64,000 bases of DNA from a virus, in IMG/VR virus record IMGVR_UViG_3300013126_000029, positions 1-64,000 of that record; one strand, given 5' to 3'. Under the pieces are notes generated by a model that made no database searches, was not told the DNA's origin, and was given only the letters and a program-made list of their open reading frames with translations. Positions within the stretch are counted from its first letter, which is position 1. Every line of letters begins with the position of its first letter. Shown in pieces: positions 34,679-44,153 of this stretch. The position numbers were made by a program, and so were the translations under genes.

Positions 34679-34998
34679 TCTGCGTCCTGGTCTTCGAGGA
34701 TGTAGTCCTCGCCCTCCGGGGTCTGACAGAACGGCGAGCCGGGGCAGTCCTGGGCTCGCTCGGCCTGGAACTCGAACGCCTCGGCGACGGCCTCCAGGAA
34801 CGGCCGGTCGTTGTACCAGGTCGCGGCCAGCGGATCGGCGTAGGCTCCCAGGTGGGGGATATTGGCGCGGGTGAACCCCAGGCGCTTCAACCACCGCTTC
34901 ACGATCCACCAGTAGGGGCCGAAGTTCCGGTAGTAGGCCGGCTCGGTCTGGAGCGTCTGCACGAGGAGGGTCGCGGTCTCCTTGGTCGGGGTGATCAT
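34675..34998 (-). CDS. Hypothetical 107-residue protein between polyvalent genes
   Basis: The ATG at 34998 overlaps the upstream TGA, and the TGA at 34677-34675 overlaps the next ATG (ATGA both times), so this small gene is coupled on both sides. The first half is rich in aromatic residues ('YYRNFGPYWWIVKRWLKRLG') and may form helices that pack on a partner. The C-terminus is acidic (QTPEGEDYILEDQDAE). It does not carry the SHGG module or the E-G-x-K-A motif. It could be a chaperone or targeting helper for the giant proteins on either side, but no family is recognised. Confidence 0.5.
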   Translation of the reverse strand: MITPTKETATLLVQTLQTEPAYYRNFGPYWWIVKRWLKRLGFTRANIPHLGAYADPLAATWYNDRPFLEAVAEAFEFQAERAQDCPGSPFCQTPEGEDYILEDQDAE

Positions 34999-37900
34999 TT
35001 GCGGTCCTCCGAATTGATCCGCCGGATGGCCTCCCTGACGAGACCGTGGTCCTCGCCCTGGCCTCCGACCACGCGGTTGTGGGCGTTCTTCCACTCGTAG
35101 CTCGGCTGGTACTCGTAGCGCCCGGTGTTGCTCATGGAGCCGTGCCGGCCATGGGTGTAGACGGGTTTCTTGCCCTCCGCGCGCAGGTGCGCCACCAGGC
35201 CCCGCACGATGGCCTCTCGGTCCTCGCCCCACGGCAACAGGCCGACGGCGTCCTTGGCCTCCGGGGTGCCGGCGCGAACCGCGGCCACCGCGTCCCCTCG
35301 GCGGACGAAGACGTGCCCGTGCTTGGCGTCCGCGGCGGATAGGTTGGCGATCTGGCGGGCCTCGGGCTCGAACTCGCGGCGGATGTCCTTGGGCCAGTCG
35401 CGCATCTCGGCGAGGGCGCCGCCGGCCAGGCTGGGGTACTTCTTGGCGCTGTCGAGCTTCGCCTTGATTTCGGGTCGATAGGCGTCGGCCTCCGTCTCCG
35501 GTCCGGTGTGGGTGACGTATTCGGGCAAAAGCGCGGCCGAGATCGTGGGATTGTCGCTCCAGGAACGGCGGCGCGGCCCAAACGGGCGCACCGTGACGCT
35601 GCCCCTGACCGGGTCCACGTCGGTGATGACATGGCCGGAGTCGGTGACCTTGTCGCCCTTCGGGTGGATGACGTCGCCCACCTTCAGGATGGCGCCGGTG
35701 GTCGGGACCGCCACGCACGGGACGTTCGTGTCGAGCGCCTGGCGCAAAGGCTTGGGAAGCTCGGTCACCCGCTTCAGACGCTCGGTGTCGAGGCGGATGT
35801 TCTCGGCCAGCCGGCGAGCGGCGTGGCTCGTCTTGTCGGGCATCTTGGCCAGCGCGGAGCGGCGCTTGATGACACCCTGCCAGTCGCGCATGGCTTTGGC
35901 GCGGGCGGCGTCCTGGAGCGCGGCGACGCGGGCTCCCCGGTTGGCCTCGAAGGTCTTGCGGGCCTCCTCCGGGTCGTCGGCGAGCATGATCTGAAGCTCC
36001 TCCGGGCTGAACTTCTCACCCTCCTCCGTGTTCTCGGCGTAGTCGGACCCGCTGTAGAGGTTGGCGACCCACCCCTGCTTGCCGCTCAAGATGGCGTGGC
36101 GGTAGCTGTCGAAGCTGCGCTTCGAAAAGTAGGTGTGGATCTTGACCCGGTCGTACTTGTTGCCCTGGCGCACGGCCCGGCCCTCGCGCTGGTGGTACTT
36201 GCCGGGGCTCCACGGCAGGTCGAGGTGATGCAGGTCGGAGGTGTTCTGCTGAAGATTGACGCCCTCGCCCATCGTGCCGGTGTTGCCGATGACGATCCGC
36301 GTCGTGCCCTTGTTGAACCGCTCGCTGATCGCGTACCGCTTGTCGGCGTCGGCCGCGGTCTTCGCGTTCAGGATCTCGATCTCCTTCTCGGGGATGCCGG
36401 CCTCCACCAGGAGCTTTTTCAGGGCGGTGTGGCTGTCGTTGCGGTCGATGAATACGACCTGCCCGCCACGGCCCGCCTTGAGGTTCTTCACGATGGTTCC
36501 CACGGCCTCGTGGTACTTCGGGCTGTGCCGCCACTCGCCCGCGTGCTCCGGGTGCTCCTCGGCGAGCAAAGAAAGGTCCGTGCCGGCGGCGTTGAGCTGG
36601 TGCAGAAGCCAGAACGTCGCCGCGGCGGCGACCCTGGGATCTTTGTCCAGCTTGCGGCGCTCGAACTCGTCGCGGATGTCCCGGAACGCCTGGTGCTGCT
36701 GGGGGGTCATGTCCACCAGGTGCTCCTCGCGCTCGACCTGGGGGAGTTTGAGGTTGACCTCCTTGGCGGTGCGGCGCCGCAGTCCGCGCTCCATGACCTC
36801 GCGCAGCTCGTTCATGTTCTTGAACCCGACCGCGCACTGGGCCATCTCGGCCTGCTGGTTCGTGTTGATGATCGTCCGCTCCTCGATGTCCACGTAGCGG
36901 TCGATGAATTCCTCCAGGTTGCGCACGCCCACCTGGCGCCAGACCTGGGGGGTGGCCTGGAGCATGAGGTGGTAGACGTCCATCGGGCTGTTCTTGGCCG
37001 GCGTGGCGGTGAGGAGGAACACCCCGTTGCCGTTGACGCCCAGACCGTCGGCGCCGTTCTGGCTCATGCGCTGCTGGTGCGCCTCGTCGGTCTCGTCGGG
37101 CTTGCGCCGCTCGCGCACCAGGGCGGCCTTGAGCTGGAGGTCGTGGGATCGCTTCACGTTGTCAGAGCTGGACCCCATCATCTTGACCTCGCCCCCGCGG
37201 GACCGCGGGCTGCCGAGGTTGGCGAAGTTGTGGGCCTCGTCCACGAACATCGCGTCGATACCCAGATCCTCCCAGTGGATGATGCTCTGCTTGACCCCGA
37301 AGGCGAGCTTCGCCCGCTCGGCCTGGTAGGAGGCGAGGGCTTTGGCGAGCTTCTTCTCGCGGCTGTCGAGCGAGACGGCGACGGTCGATTCGCGGGCGCT
37401 CAACTTCGACGCCCGGCGGGCCCAGAAATCGTCTCCCTCGAAGCGGGTGACGTTCTCGTCGCGAACCGGGATGCGGGCCTGCGCCTCGTAGGTAAACAGG
37501 ACCATGTCGTAGTCGTTGGCGGCCAGATCGGCCAACTTTCTCGTCAAAGCCTCGTCGCTGTCCGCCTCGGCGACGTACTCGGGCACCTGCGGATCGTGCC
37601 AGGTCTTCTTGGGCTTCTCCTTGCTGGTCGCCCCGACCACCAGAACCTTCGCGCCGGGGTGCAGCTTTTCGATCTCCTTCGTCCAGTTGATGATGACCGA
37701 CTTGGGGCAGGTGACCGCCACCTTGCGGGCCTGGCCGCTGATCCGCATCTGGCGCGCGGTGGCGATGGTGTTAAACGTCTTGCCCAGACCCACGTCGAAG
37801 GCCACGATGCCGCCCCGGCGGTCGGTGTTCCACCGGATCTGCTCGTAGTGGTAGGGGTGCAACTCGAAGGTGAGCCCGTCGATCTTCATCGGCGTGCTGT

Positions 37901-40900
37901 TCAGGCGCCGCGGCACCTGCCCGGTGAAGCGGCGGTTGTAGACCTCCTCGACGTCGTTGCGCAGGTCGGAGGAGGCCAACCAGGATCGGAACTTCTCGTC
38001 GTCGCTCTCGGCTTGCTCGCGGGCCCGCTCGCCATGCAGGGGGAGCCGGTTCATGTAGCGCAGGACGTTGCGGAACGGGGCCGAATCGGCCGCGCCGGAG
38101 TAAGTGAAGCCGTCGCCGCTATGCTTGCCCCGCTGCCCATTCTTGTTGAGAAAAGAGACGGTGTAGACGCCGCCGGCCTCGGTGACCTTGAAGTCGCTGA
38201 AGTCGCTTTGCCACTCGGACAAGGTGCCTGGTGTGTTAAGCCACGCCTCGATGACGTGGGGCGGAATCCACCCGCTGCGCACCGACACCTCGACCTGGTC
38301 GAGCGGGCGCCAGCGTTCGTCGATGTGCCGTTGCACCAGGGCGAGCCGGGCCTCGGCGCGCTGGCGGGTGGCCTCGTCCTCGCTCGCGGCCATCTCGTGC
38401 TCGTGGTCGCGCACGGCGAAGAGGTCTCCGCTGGCGTAGTCGTCGGCGTGCAGGACTGCGGGCGCGTCTCCCTCGACGCCGAACGCCCCGCGCGCGTCCA
38501 CGTACTCGCCGCTCTGCACCAGGCCGGCGACGACGAGATCGTCGTCTGCGGCGGCCGGGAAAGCCTCGCGGAGCTGCGCCACGGTGATCGGCGCGCCGGG
38601 GTTGTGGGTGGCGAGGTGGCTCGCGGCCTCGGCCACGCTGGTTACTCGGACGGCGACGTCGCCGCGCGCGGCGGGGGGGATGACCGGGTCGGTGGTCAGG
38701 ACGTCGGCCATCGACTTGTCGGCGTTCACGGCGCTCACCAGGTGCGCGATGTTCGCGTCCTGGTTGGCGAGGGCCTGGATTTCGGGGTGCTTGCTCGGCA
38801 CGCCGTAGTTCTCGACCCAAGCGTTCAGATCCTTCTGGAGCTTGCGCCGGATGCCGCGGGCTCGCAGGTAGTCGCCGCGCTCCATGGCGGAGCGCAGGTC
38901 GCCGTAGCGCAGGGCCAACTCGCCCGCGCTCTTGAGGGCCGCGTCCCCGCTGTGCATCAGTTCGCGGGCGTCGTCGATGCTGTCGAGCCGGCGCCAGCGC
39001 AGCTCTCCGCTCGGGTCCGGGGTGAGGATGTACGTCTTGCCGGCGATCACGGTCTGGCTGCCGCGCACCGACGGCGGCTCGGCCACGGCGGACTTGGCCG
39101 TTTCGAGCGAGTCGCGCACCCGCTGATCGGCGTGTGCGGCCATCTCCTCGGCCGTGACGGCCTGGCCGGCCTGGCTCTGGGCCCACGATGCGGTGCCACG
39201 CGCCCGGATGAGGGGGGCGCAGGCGTCGGCGTTGCCCTCGACGAGATCCCCACCGCGCCAGTCCTTGCCGACCGTCCCCAGGACGCGGTCGGGCTTGTCG
39301 TCGAACCAGCGCCCGAAGATGAACGCCTCGTCGTGCGTGCCGACCGCTCGCGCGACCTGCTCGCCCCCGCGGGCGAGCGCGGTCGCGACGACCTCGGGCC
39401 GCTTGCGCAGGATGATGACGTCGGAAACGACCGTGGTGTCGGCGTGCTTGAACGCCTCGACCGGCAGGCGGAAGGCGTCCACCAACTCGGCGCGCTCGCC
39501 GAGTCGGTGCCGGAAGTCCTGCATGCCGTCGTTGGACATGACCCCGCGGTGCACGATCATCGCCACCAATCCGCCCTCCTTGACCTGGTCGAGGGCGGTG
39601 TCCACGAAGTAGGCGTCGGCGGAGGTGTACTCGGGCTTGTGGATGCGGGCCCCGTCGCCGGTGCGAGTGCAGAACGGGGCATTGGTGATGACCGCGTCGA
39701 AGCGGTCGCCCACGCCGCGCTCGCGGGCGACCGCGAAGTGCTCGAAGCCTTGGGCGTGGATGGTGTGTCGGGCCCCATGCAGGCTCGACGCAACGAGGGC
39801 CACCTCGGGGTCGATCTCGACGCCGGTCATGGTGACGCCCTCGGGGGCGGTCTGCATAAAGACGCCTGATCCGCAAGCGGGCTCCAGCACCTTCGCGTTC
39901 GTGGGGAGCCCATGGTGGGCGAGCAGATCCCACATGGACGCCGCGATGTCCGGGCGGGTGAAGTACTGGTTGAGGCTGTCGCCGATCCCGCCCCTGCCGG
40001 AGTAGAGCGCGACCTGGTCCATTTCCTTCTGGGTCAACTCGCGGCCCTGCCCCACGGCCTTCTGGATGAGCGCGACGGCGGCGCTGTTGGCCTCCTTGCG
40101 CTGCTTGGGCGTGAGGTCGCGGCCGAAACTGTGCGTGCTGGCCTTGGGCCCGCTCGACGCCTGCGCGGGCTCCACCTTCGGCGTCTTCGTTCCGGCAATA
40201 ATCCGGTCTGCCTCGGCCTCGGCGGCCTGGCTCATGGCTGCCTGCATCTCTTCGGTCGGCTCTCCGGTGGGCCCGGTCTCGTCGCTCCAAAGGTGGTCGA
40301 GAAGTTTGGTGACAAGCGCGGCCCGGCGTGCAGGCGTCCAGTCGCCCTTGGCTTCCATGTCGGTGAGGTGAAGGCGTTGGTGGAAGTTCTCCAAAGACTC
40401 CTGAAGCGAGCGCGACGGGGCGGCCTCCGCCGGTGGCGGTCCATCGACGATCTCGGCGGCGCCGGCCTGGGCGGCGCGGGCCAACGTCTCGTCGGACACG
40501 GGCGGGCCCTGGGGCGCCCCCTCGGGCCGCCAGCCGGCCTCGCCCTTCTGCCAGACCTGCGTCCCGTCGTCGTGAGCGAGCGTGACCTGGGCACCGGCGG
40601 GGGCGCTCTCCAGGTACTCGACGGTCCGGGCGGGCTCGGCGACCGGATCGGGGCGCTGCGGCGGCTCGGCCTCGCGGGTCGGGAGCTTGGCCGGCTCGGC
40701 CTCGCGCACCGTCTGGGCGAGCTTGCTCGCCACCTCGTTCAGGAAGGCGTCCCGGCCGAGCTTGTCGAGCCCGTCGAAGTAGAGCATGCCCCACCCCTTC
40801 GCGTGCTCGTCGGCGTGGCCCAGCGCGTCGGTGCGCGCGGTGGCCTCGTCGGCTGCCAGATCCTCGATCTGCTTCTGGATGCCGAGCACCAGGCCGTCGC

Positions 40901-42899
40901 GGTCGTTGACCGTCGCCATCTGTCGGAACCCCGGATCGGCGGCGAGCTTGGCCGCGAGGTCACCCTCGACGTCCTGCCCGACGTAGTAGGTCCGGGTCAC
41001 CCCGTCCTTGCCGGTGATCTTGCGGGCCTGGAGGCGCCCGCCGTCGGTCGGGTCGCGGGTGATGTCCTGGCTGCTGGGGGCGACCGGATCGGCATGAGGG
41101 CCGGCGGGGGCCGGCTGCCCGACCGACGCGGTCAACCGCTCGGCCTCGGCGCTGGCCTGTTCGGCGGCGGGCCGGCGGGCCGGGTCGCTCATGGCGGCGA
41201 GCCACGCATCCGCCGCCTTCTTGTGAGCGGCCATGGCGGCCATGCGTTCGGCACCGTGGGCGTTGCCCTCCTGTGAGGAGATCGTCGCCTGGTCCTTTGC
41301 GGACGTCGTGTGCGCCATGAACCGGGCGTGGGCGGCGCGGGCCTGCTCCTTCGCGTCTTCGGACGACGGCTGCGGCTGCGGCGCCGCCCTGGCCTGCATG
41401 GCTGCCGCGTGCTCCTTGTCCAGCGCGTCGAGCTTCTTTCTCGCCTCCTCGACGTGTCCCTGCGCTCCGATCCGGTAGCCGGCGGAGTGCGCGGTTCGCG
41501 CTTCCCCAGACCAGAACGCGATCTGTCGCTTGGTCTCTTTGATGTCGTCCTGAATGGCGTCGGTGGAGCGGGTGGGCGGCGGGTGGGCGGCGGGAGACTC
41601 CTCGGTCGCTTCGCTCTCGTTCGTCTCGTCGCCTTCATCGTCCGACTGGCCGGTGAAGGCGCGCGCGGCGTCCTCGCTCTTGAAGATGAAACCGGGGATC
41701 GCCCCGTTGCCCTTGAAGCTGCTGTAGCGTCCCCCCAGGCGCTTCGCCTTGGTGTTGATCTCCTGGTAGGTCTCGCTGCTGACCCGGTCCTGGAGCTGCA
41801 CGGTCCACAACGCCTCGCCGGTCTTGGTGTGGCGGTTGGGGATGATCTTCGCTCCGCTCATGGCCTCGTCGGCCCCGCCCTCCTTGGGCAGGCGGGCGGT
41901 GCGCGTGTCCTCGGACCCGTTCCTGTTCGTGCTCGCTCGCTCGCTGGGGGGGCCGCTCTTGCGCCAGGCGCTCCAACGATAGCCGCGCGGCGTCTTGTCC
42001 TGGCCGCGAGAGAACCACTGGCCGTCCTCTCGGCGCGACCACTGGAGCTGCGTCTGGTAGTCCATCGTGTAGCCGTGGAAGATCGTCCCGGCGGGGTATT
42101 CCTCGGGTGTCTTCCGGCGCGGCGTGTCTTCCGGCGCGGCGGCTTCGGGCGTTGCAGTCGTTGTCGGCTCGGCCGGCGGCGCGGGCGCGGGCATTTCATC
42201 GTTCGCTGCCGGGCTCGGTGCGGCCGGCGTTTCAGTCGTCGTCGGATCGGTCCACGACGGCTTGCGCGCGCTCGGCGGCGTGGGGTCTTCGCCGGGCTGC
42301 ACCGGGCGCAGATCGCCCGGTTCGACCTCGGTGCGCATGCCGGCCAGGACGACAAACGGCCGGCCGTCGTCCTCTCCGGCGAACGTGACCGGGCTCCAAC
42401 CGCTGCCACTGGAGTCCTTGAGCATGACCCGGTCGCCCCGCTGGAAGGTCGGTCGCGCCGGGGCCTGCTGGTTGGCGTGGTGGGCCTGGGCGGCGCTGAG
42501 GAGCTGGTCGCGCCGCTCGACGTCCTCCGGGGTTGCCTCTGGACGTTTCGCCTGCTGGTGCGCCTCCACCAGGGCGCTCGCGACCTGGCCGGGGCTCGCC
42601 TGGCTGGCCCATCCGAACAGATCGGGCCCCAGGTCCGGCTTGGCCTTGGCCTTGCGGGGCGCCTTGGCGGGCTGGGTCGGCAGGACGTGTACGGTCTGCT
42701 GGTGCCCGGCTTTGTTCACGATCTGGCGCTCGATGAGGCGCCCGCCGTGACTGGCGTCTCCAGGCGCAAACAGGTCGAGTTGGCCGGATGGCGTCGGGGT
42801 GGGTCGAGGCGTTGGCTTCGCAGGTGGGGCCGACCCACTTCCGAAAAGCGCCAGTTGTTCAGCCTTGAACCCGTCGTCGAGGATGTGGATCAGAAACAT
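34995..42899 (-). CDS. Giant polyvalent protein B: DarB-like methyltransferase-helicase
   Basis: This 2634-residue protein starts at the ATG at 42899, with GAGG 7 bases upstream. The leader MFLIHILDDGFKA ends in a D-G-F-K-A motif and is followed by QLALF (15-19) and QLDLF (40-44), then the SHGG module (about 47-75). A second module occurs near 613-640. An N6-adenine methyltransferase lies at about 930-1180: 'VLEPACGSGVF' (motif I) and NAPF near 1072, a variant of NPPF. An SNF2-type helicase follows: 'VGLGKT' (about 1700), DEAH (near 1884), 'LTATPAKN', and 'REGRAVRQG' (near 2245). This order matches P1 DarB, which is injected and blocks type I restriction. The long middle is helical. Confidence 0.75.
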   Translation of the reverse strand: MFLIHILDDGFKAEQLALFGSGSAPPAKPTPRPTPTPSGQLDLFAPGDASHGGRLIERQIVNKAGHQQTVHVLPTQPAKAPRKAKAKPDLGPDLFGWASQASPGQVASALVEAHQQAKRPEATPEDVERRDQLLSAAQAHHANQQAPARPTFQRGDRVMLKDSSGSGWSPVTFAGEDDGRPFVVLAGMRTEVEPGDLRPVQPGEDPTPPSARKPSWTDPTTTETPAAPSPAANDEMPAPAPPAEPTTTATPEAAAPEDTPRRKTPEEYPAGTIFHGYTMDYQTQLQWSRREDGQWFSRGQDKTPRGYRWSAWRKSGPPSERASTNRNGSEDTRTARLPKEGGADEAMSGAKIIPNRHTKTGEALWTVQLQDRVSSETYQEINTKAKRLGGRYSSFKGNGAIPGFIFKSEDAARAFTGQSDDEGDETNESEATEESPAAHPPPTRSTDAIQDDIKETKRQIAFWSGEARTAHSAGYRIGAQGHVEEARKKLDALDKEHAAAMQARAAPQPQPSSEDAKEQARAAHARFMAHTTSAKDQATISSQEGNAHGAERMAAMAAHKKAADAWLAAMSDPARRPAAEQASAEAERLTASVGQPAPAGPHADPVAPSSQDITRDPTDGGRLQARKITGKDGVTRTYYVGQDVEGDLAAKLAADPGFRQMATVNDRDGLVLGIQKQIEDLAADEATARTDALGHADEHAKGWGMLYFDGLDKLGRDAFLNEVASKLAQTVREAEPAKLPTREAEPPQRPDPVAEPARTVEYLESAPAGAQVTLAHDDGTQVWQKGEAGWRPEGAPQGPPVSDETLARAAQAGAAEIVDGPPPAEAAPSRSLQESLENFHQRLHLTDMEAKGDWTPARRAALVTKLLDHLWSDETGPTGEPTEEMQAAMSQAAEAEADRIIAGTKTPKVEPAQASSGPKASTHSFGRDLTPKQRKEANSAAVALIQKAVGQGRELTQKEMDQVALYSGRGGIGDSLNQYFTRPDIAASMWDLLAHHGLPTNAKVLEPACGSGVFMQTAPEGVTMTGVEIDPEVALVASSLHGARHTIHAQGFEHFAVARERGVGDRFDAVITNAPFCTRTGDGARIHKPEYTSADAYFVDTALDQVKEGGLVAMIVHRGVMSNDGMQDFRHRLGERAELVDAFRLPVEAFKHADTTVVSDVIILRKRPEVVATALARGGEQVARAVGTHDEAFIFGRWFDDKPDRVLGTVGKDWRGGDLVEGNADACAPLIRARGTASWAQSQAGQAVTAEEMAAHADQRVRDSLETAKSAVAEPPSVRGSQTVIAGKTYILTPDPSGELRWRRLDSIDDARELMHSGDAALKSAGELALRYGDLRSAMERGDYLRARGIRRKLQKDLNAWVENYGVPSKHPEIQALANQDANIAHLVSAVNADKSMADVLTTDPVIPPAARGDVAVRVTSVAEAASHLATHNPGAPITVAQLREAFPAAADDDLVVAGLVQSGEYVDARGAFGVEGDAPAVLHADDYASGDLFAVRDHEHEMAASEDEATRQRAEARLALVQRHIDERWRPLDQVEVSVRSGWIPPHVIEAWLNTPGTLSEWQSDFSDFKVTEAGGVYTVSFLNKNGQRGKHSGDGFTYSGAADSAPFRNVLRYMNRLPLHGERAREQAESDDEKFRSWLASSDLRNDVEEVYNRRFTGQVPRRLNSTPMKIDGLTFELHPYHYEQIRWNTDRRGGIVAFDVGLGKTFNTIATARQMRISGQARKVAVTCPKSVIINWTKEIEKLHPGAKVLVVGATSKEKPKKTWHDPQVPEYVAEADSDEALTRKLADLAANDYDMVLFTYEAQARIPVRDENVTRFEGDDFWARRASKLSARESTVAVSLDSREKKLAKALASYQAERAKLAFGVKQSIIHWEDLGIDAMFVDEAHNFANLGSPRSRGGEVKMMGSSSDNVKRSHDLQLKAALVRERRKPDETDEAHQQRMSQNGADGLGVNGNGVFLLTATPAKNSPMDVYHLMLQATPQVWRQVGVRNLEEFIDRYVDIEERTIINTNQQAEMAQCAVGFKNMNELREVMERGLRRRTAKEVNLKLPQVEREEHLVDMTPQQHQAFRDIRDEFERRKLDKDPRVAAAATFWLLHQLNAAGTDLSLLAEEHPEHAGEWRHSPKYHEAVGTIVKNLKAGRGGQVVFIDRNDSHTALKKLLVEAGIPEKEIEILNAKTAADADKRYAISERFNKGTTRIVIGNTGTMGEGVNLQQNTSDLHHLDLPWSPGKYHQREGRAVRQGNKYDRVKIHTYFSKRSFDSYRHAILSGKQGWVANLYSGSDYAENTEEGEKFSPEELQIMLADDPEEARKTFEANRGARVAALQDAARAKAMRDWQGVIKRRSALAKMPDKTSHAARRLAENIRLDTERLKRVTELPKPLRQALDTNVPCVAVPTTGAILKVGDVIHPKGDKVTDSGHVITDVDPVRGSVTVRPFGPRRRSWSDNPTISAALLPEYVTHTGPETEADAYRPEIKAKLDSAKKYPSLAGGALAEMRDWPKDIRREFEPEARQIANLSAADAKHGHVFVRRGDAVAAVRAGTPEAKDAVGLLPWGEDREAIVRGLVAHLRAEGKKPVYTHGRHGSMSNTGRYEYQPSYEWKNAHNRVVGGQGEDHGLVREAIRRINSEDRK
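40978..41061 (-). repeat. SHGG/RTD-related linker module inside protein B
   Basis: A diverged copy, RDPTDGGRLQARKITG followed by VTRTYYVG. It lies between the N-terminal helical part and the methyltransferase region of protein B and has no E-G-x-K-A site before it. Confidence 0.45.
42678..42765 (-). repeat. SHGG/RTD linker module near the N-terminus of protein B
   Basis: GDASHGGRLIERQIVN followed by QQTVHVLP, preceded by QLDLF. It is a diverged member of the same repeat family. Confidence 0.5.
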
Positions 42900-42953
42900 G
42901 GCAGACCTCGCCGCGAGAATCCGCCATCGGCCCACGCCGGTCAATCGGCCCGG

Positions 42954-43157
42954 CTACCCTCGTTTCTGGCGCCCGGAAAACGCATGGTGGGCCGCGATGG
43001 CCTGTTGCTGGCTGACCTGCCGCCCTTCATGCTCGACGTCCAGGACGTTTGCACCGATGGGGACGGTGCGCCCGTCGGCGTGCATGCCCATCACGCGGTT
43101 CTGGATGACTGCCAGGACGTCGCCGTCGGGCATCACGTACCACTTGCGGGGGTCCAT
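42954..43157 (-). CDS. Small hypothetical protein
   Basis: This 67-residue protein has AGGAG 5 bases before its ATG (43157), which overlaps the upstream TGA as TGATG. It begins MDPRKWYVMPDGDVLAVIQ and includes a beta-hairpin-like middle. The C-terminus is His/Gln/Ala-rich. It sits between the RelA/SpoT-like gene and polyvalent protein B. No domain is recognised. A role in folding or packaging of the internal proteins is conceivable but not shown. Confidence 0.5.
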   Translation of the reverse strand: MDPRKWYVMPDGDVLAVIQNRVMGMHADGRTVPIGANVLDVEHEGRQVSQQQAIAAHHAFSGRQKRG

Positions 43158-44146
43158 CAGCTCTCCTTGTGCAGGCGGCGCATCGCGGCCAACCAGACCA
43201 GTTTGGACGCCTTGTTGTAGTGCTCGTGGTTGCCGTTGAACCCGGTCTGTCGAGTGACCTCGTAGATCCCGTGGCTTTGCCCCTTTGGAGCGAGCATCGC
43301 CCGCGGGTGGAATTGCAATTCCGCGCGAACCGGGCCCTTCGAGGTCGGGATGTAGACGTCGGCGTGCACCGCGGCGTATCCGGTGTCCGTCGGCTGCGCC
43401 CACTTGTTGTCCACGACCATGTCTCCGCCCATCGCCCTGAAGCGGGCCTGGGCGGCGCGCACGACGTCGCCCAGCTGCTCGGGCGTATCGACGACGATGG
43501 AGCCGCGCACGGCGTCGCCGACGCCCTTGTGCGCCAACTCGCGCATGGCGGCCTCGTCCACCGGCAGACCTCGCTCCCGGCGGGCCTGGGCCTTCTTCTC
43601 GATCTTGCGGCGGATGCCGTCCACGGCCTTCGTGGCGTGTTTGTCGTTCTCGCCCATCGTGGCCTCGGCGCCGGGCACGCTCTTGGCGATGCCGTGCAGG
43701 GCCTCGACCCACCGCGGCTTGGCCTCGGCGGCGACGGCGGCGACCTCATCGGCGGTGAAGGCGTGGTCGTTGCCCCAGGTGGCGATCTTCAGGTGCCCGT
43801 CGCCGGTGTCTCCCACGTCTCCGATCCGCTGGGCGATGGCGGCGCGATGGCGGTCCCACGCTTCGTGCGGGTGCTCGTGTGGCACGTAGAGCGGGGCGCC
43901 GTGGATGTCGGGGGCCTCGGCTAGGTAAGCGCCGCCCCCGGCGTGCGCGTGCGCGGCGTTGTGCAGCTCGGCCGGGTGAAGGTCGCCCGACTTCGGGGCC
44001 ATGTGGTCGCCTCCCATCGACGGGCGCGTCCAGCGGCGCGTCTTTCGACCGGCGCGGTCGGTGATGGTGGTGAGAACGAGACCGGGGCGGTTGGCGATTC
44101 CGCCGGTGTCCTTCAAACCCTCGCCGAAGATGACGGTGATCTGCAT
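43157..44146 (-). CDS. Injected RelA/SpoT-like protein
   Basis: This 329-residue protein has GAGGAG 3 bases before its ATG (44146). The leader MQITVIFGEGLKD has the same form as the leaders of the giant proteins (E-G-x-K), followed by the GGIANRPGL module and 'KTRRWTRP'. The C-terminal half (about 150-310) resembles the RelA/SpoT synthetase domain: 'DAVRGSIVVDT', 'TGYAAVHADVYI' and 'AELQFHP' follow the family pattern of an Arg/Asp region, a 'GY..vH' strand and the E-x-Q motif. RelA/SpoT domains make (p)ppGpp or related alarmones. Here it may be a virion-delivered effector. Activity is untested, and some canonical residues are not evident by eye. Confidence 0.6.
   Translation of the reverse strand: MQITVIFGEGLKDTGGIANRPGLVLTTITDRAGRKTRRWTRPSMGGDHMAPKSGDLHPAELHNAAHAHAGGGAYLAEAPDIHGAPLYVPHEHPHEAWDRHRAAIAQRIGDVGDTGDGHLKIATWGNDHAFTADEVAAVAAEAKPRWVEALHGIAKSVPGAEATMGENDKHATKAVDGIRRKIEKKAQARRERGLPVDEAAMRELAHKGVGDAVRGSIVVDTPEQLGDVVRAAQARFRAMGGDMVVDNKWAQPTDTGYAAVHADVYIPTSKGPVRAELQFHPRAMLAPKGQSHGIYEVTRQTGFNGNHEHYNKASKLVWLAAMRRLHKES
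44023..44122 (-). repeat. GPIAN-PGL-type module in the RelA/SpoT-like protein
   Basis: EGLKDTGGIANRPGL followed by DRAGRKTRRWTRP. It blends features of both linker types: the N-terminal half matches GPIAN-PGL, and the second half resembles the RTD-x-RGRT...RWV unit. It supports a common origin of the two modules. Confidence 0.5.
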
Positions 44147-44153
44147 GTGCTCC

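Noticed and set aside
29129-39869. Very long plus-strand open frames opposite the giant proteins (for example 29129-34705 and 35508-39869)
   Set aside because: Same composition artefact; the minus-strand frames contain clear catalytic motifs.
42899-42944. Longer start for protein B at 42944
   Set aside because: It would use TTG without a ribosome site; the ATG at 42899 has GAGG and gives a leader like those of the other internal proteins.
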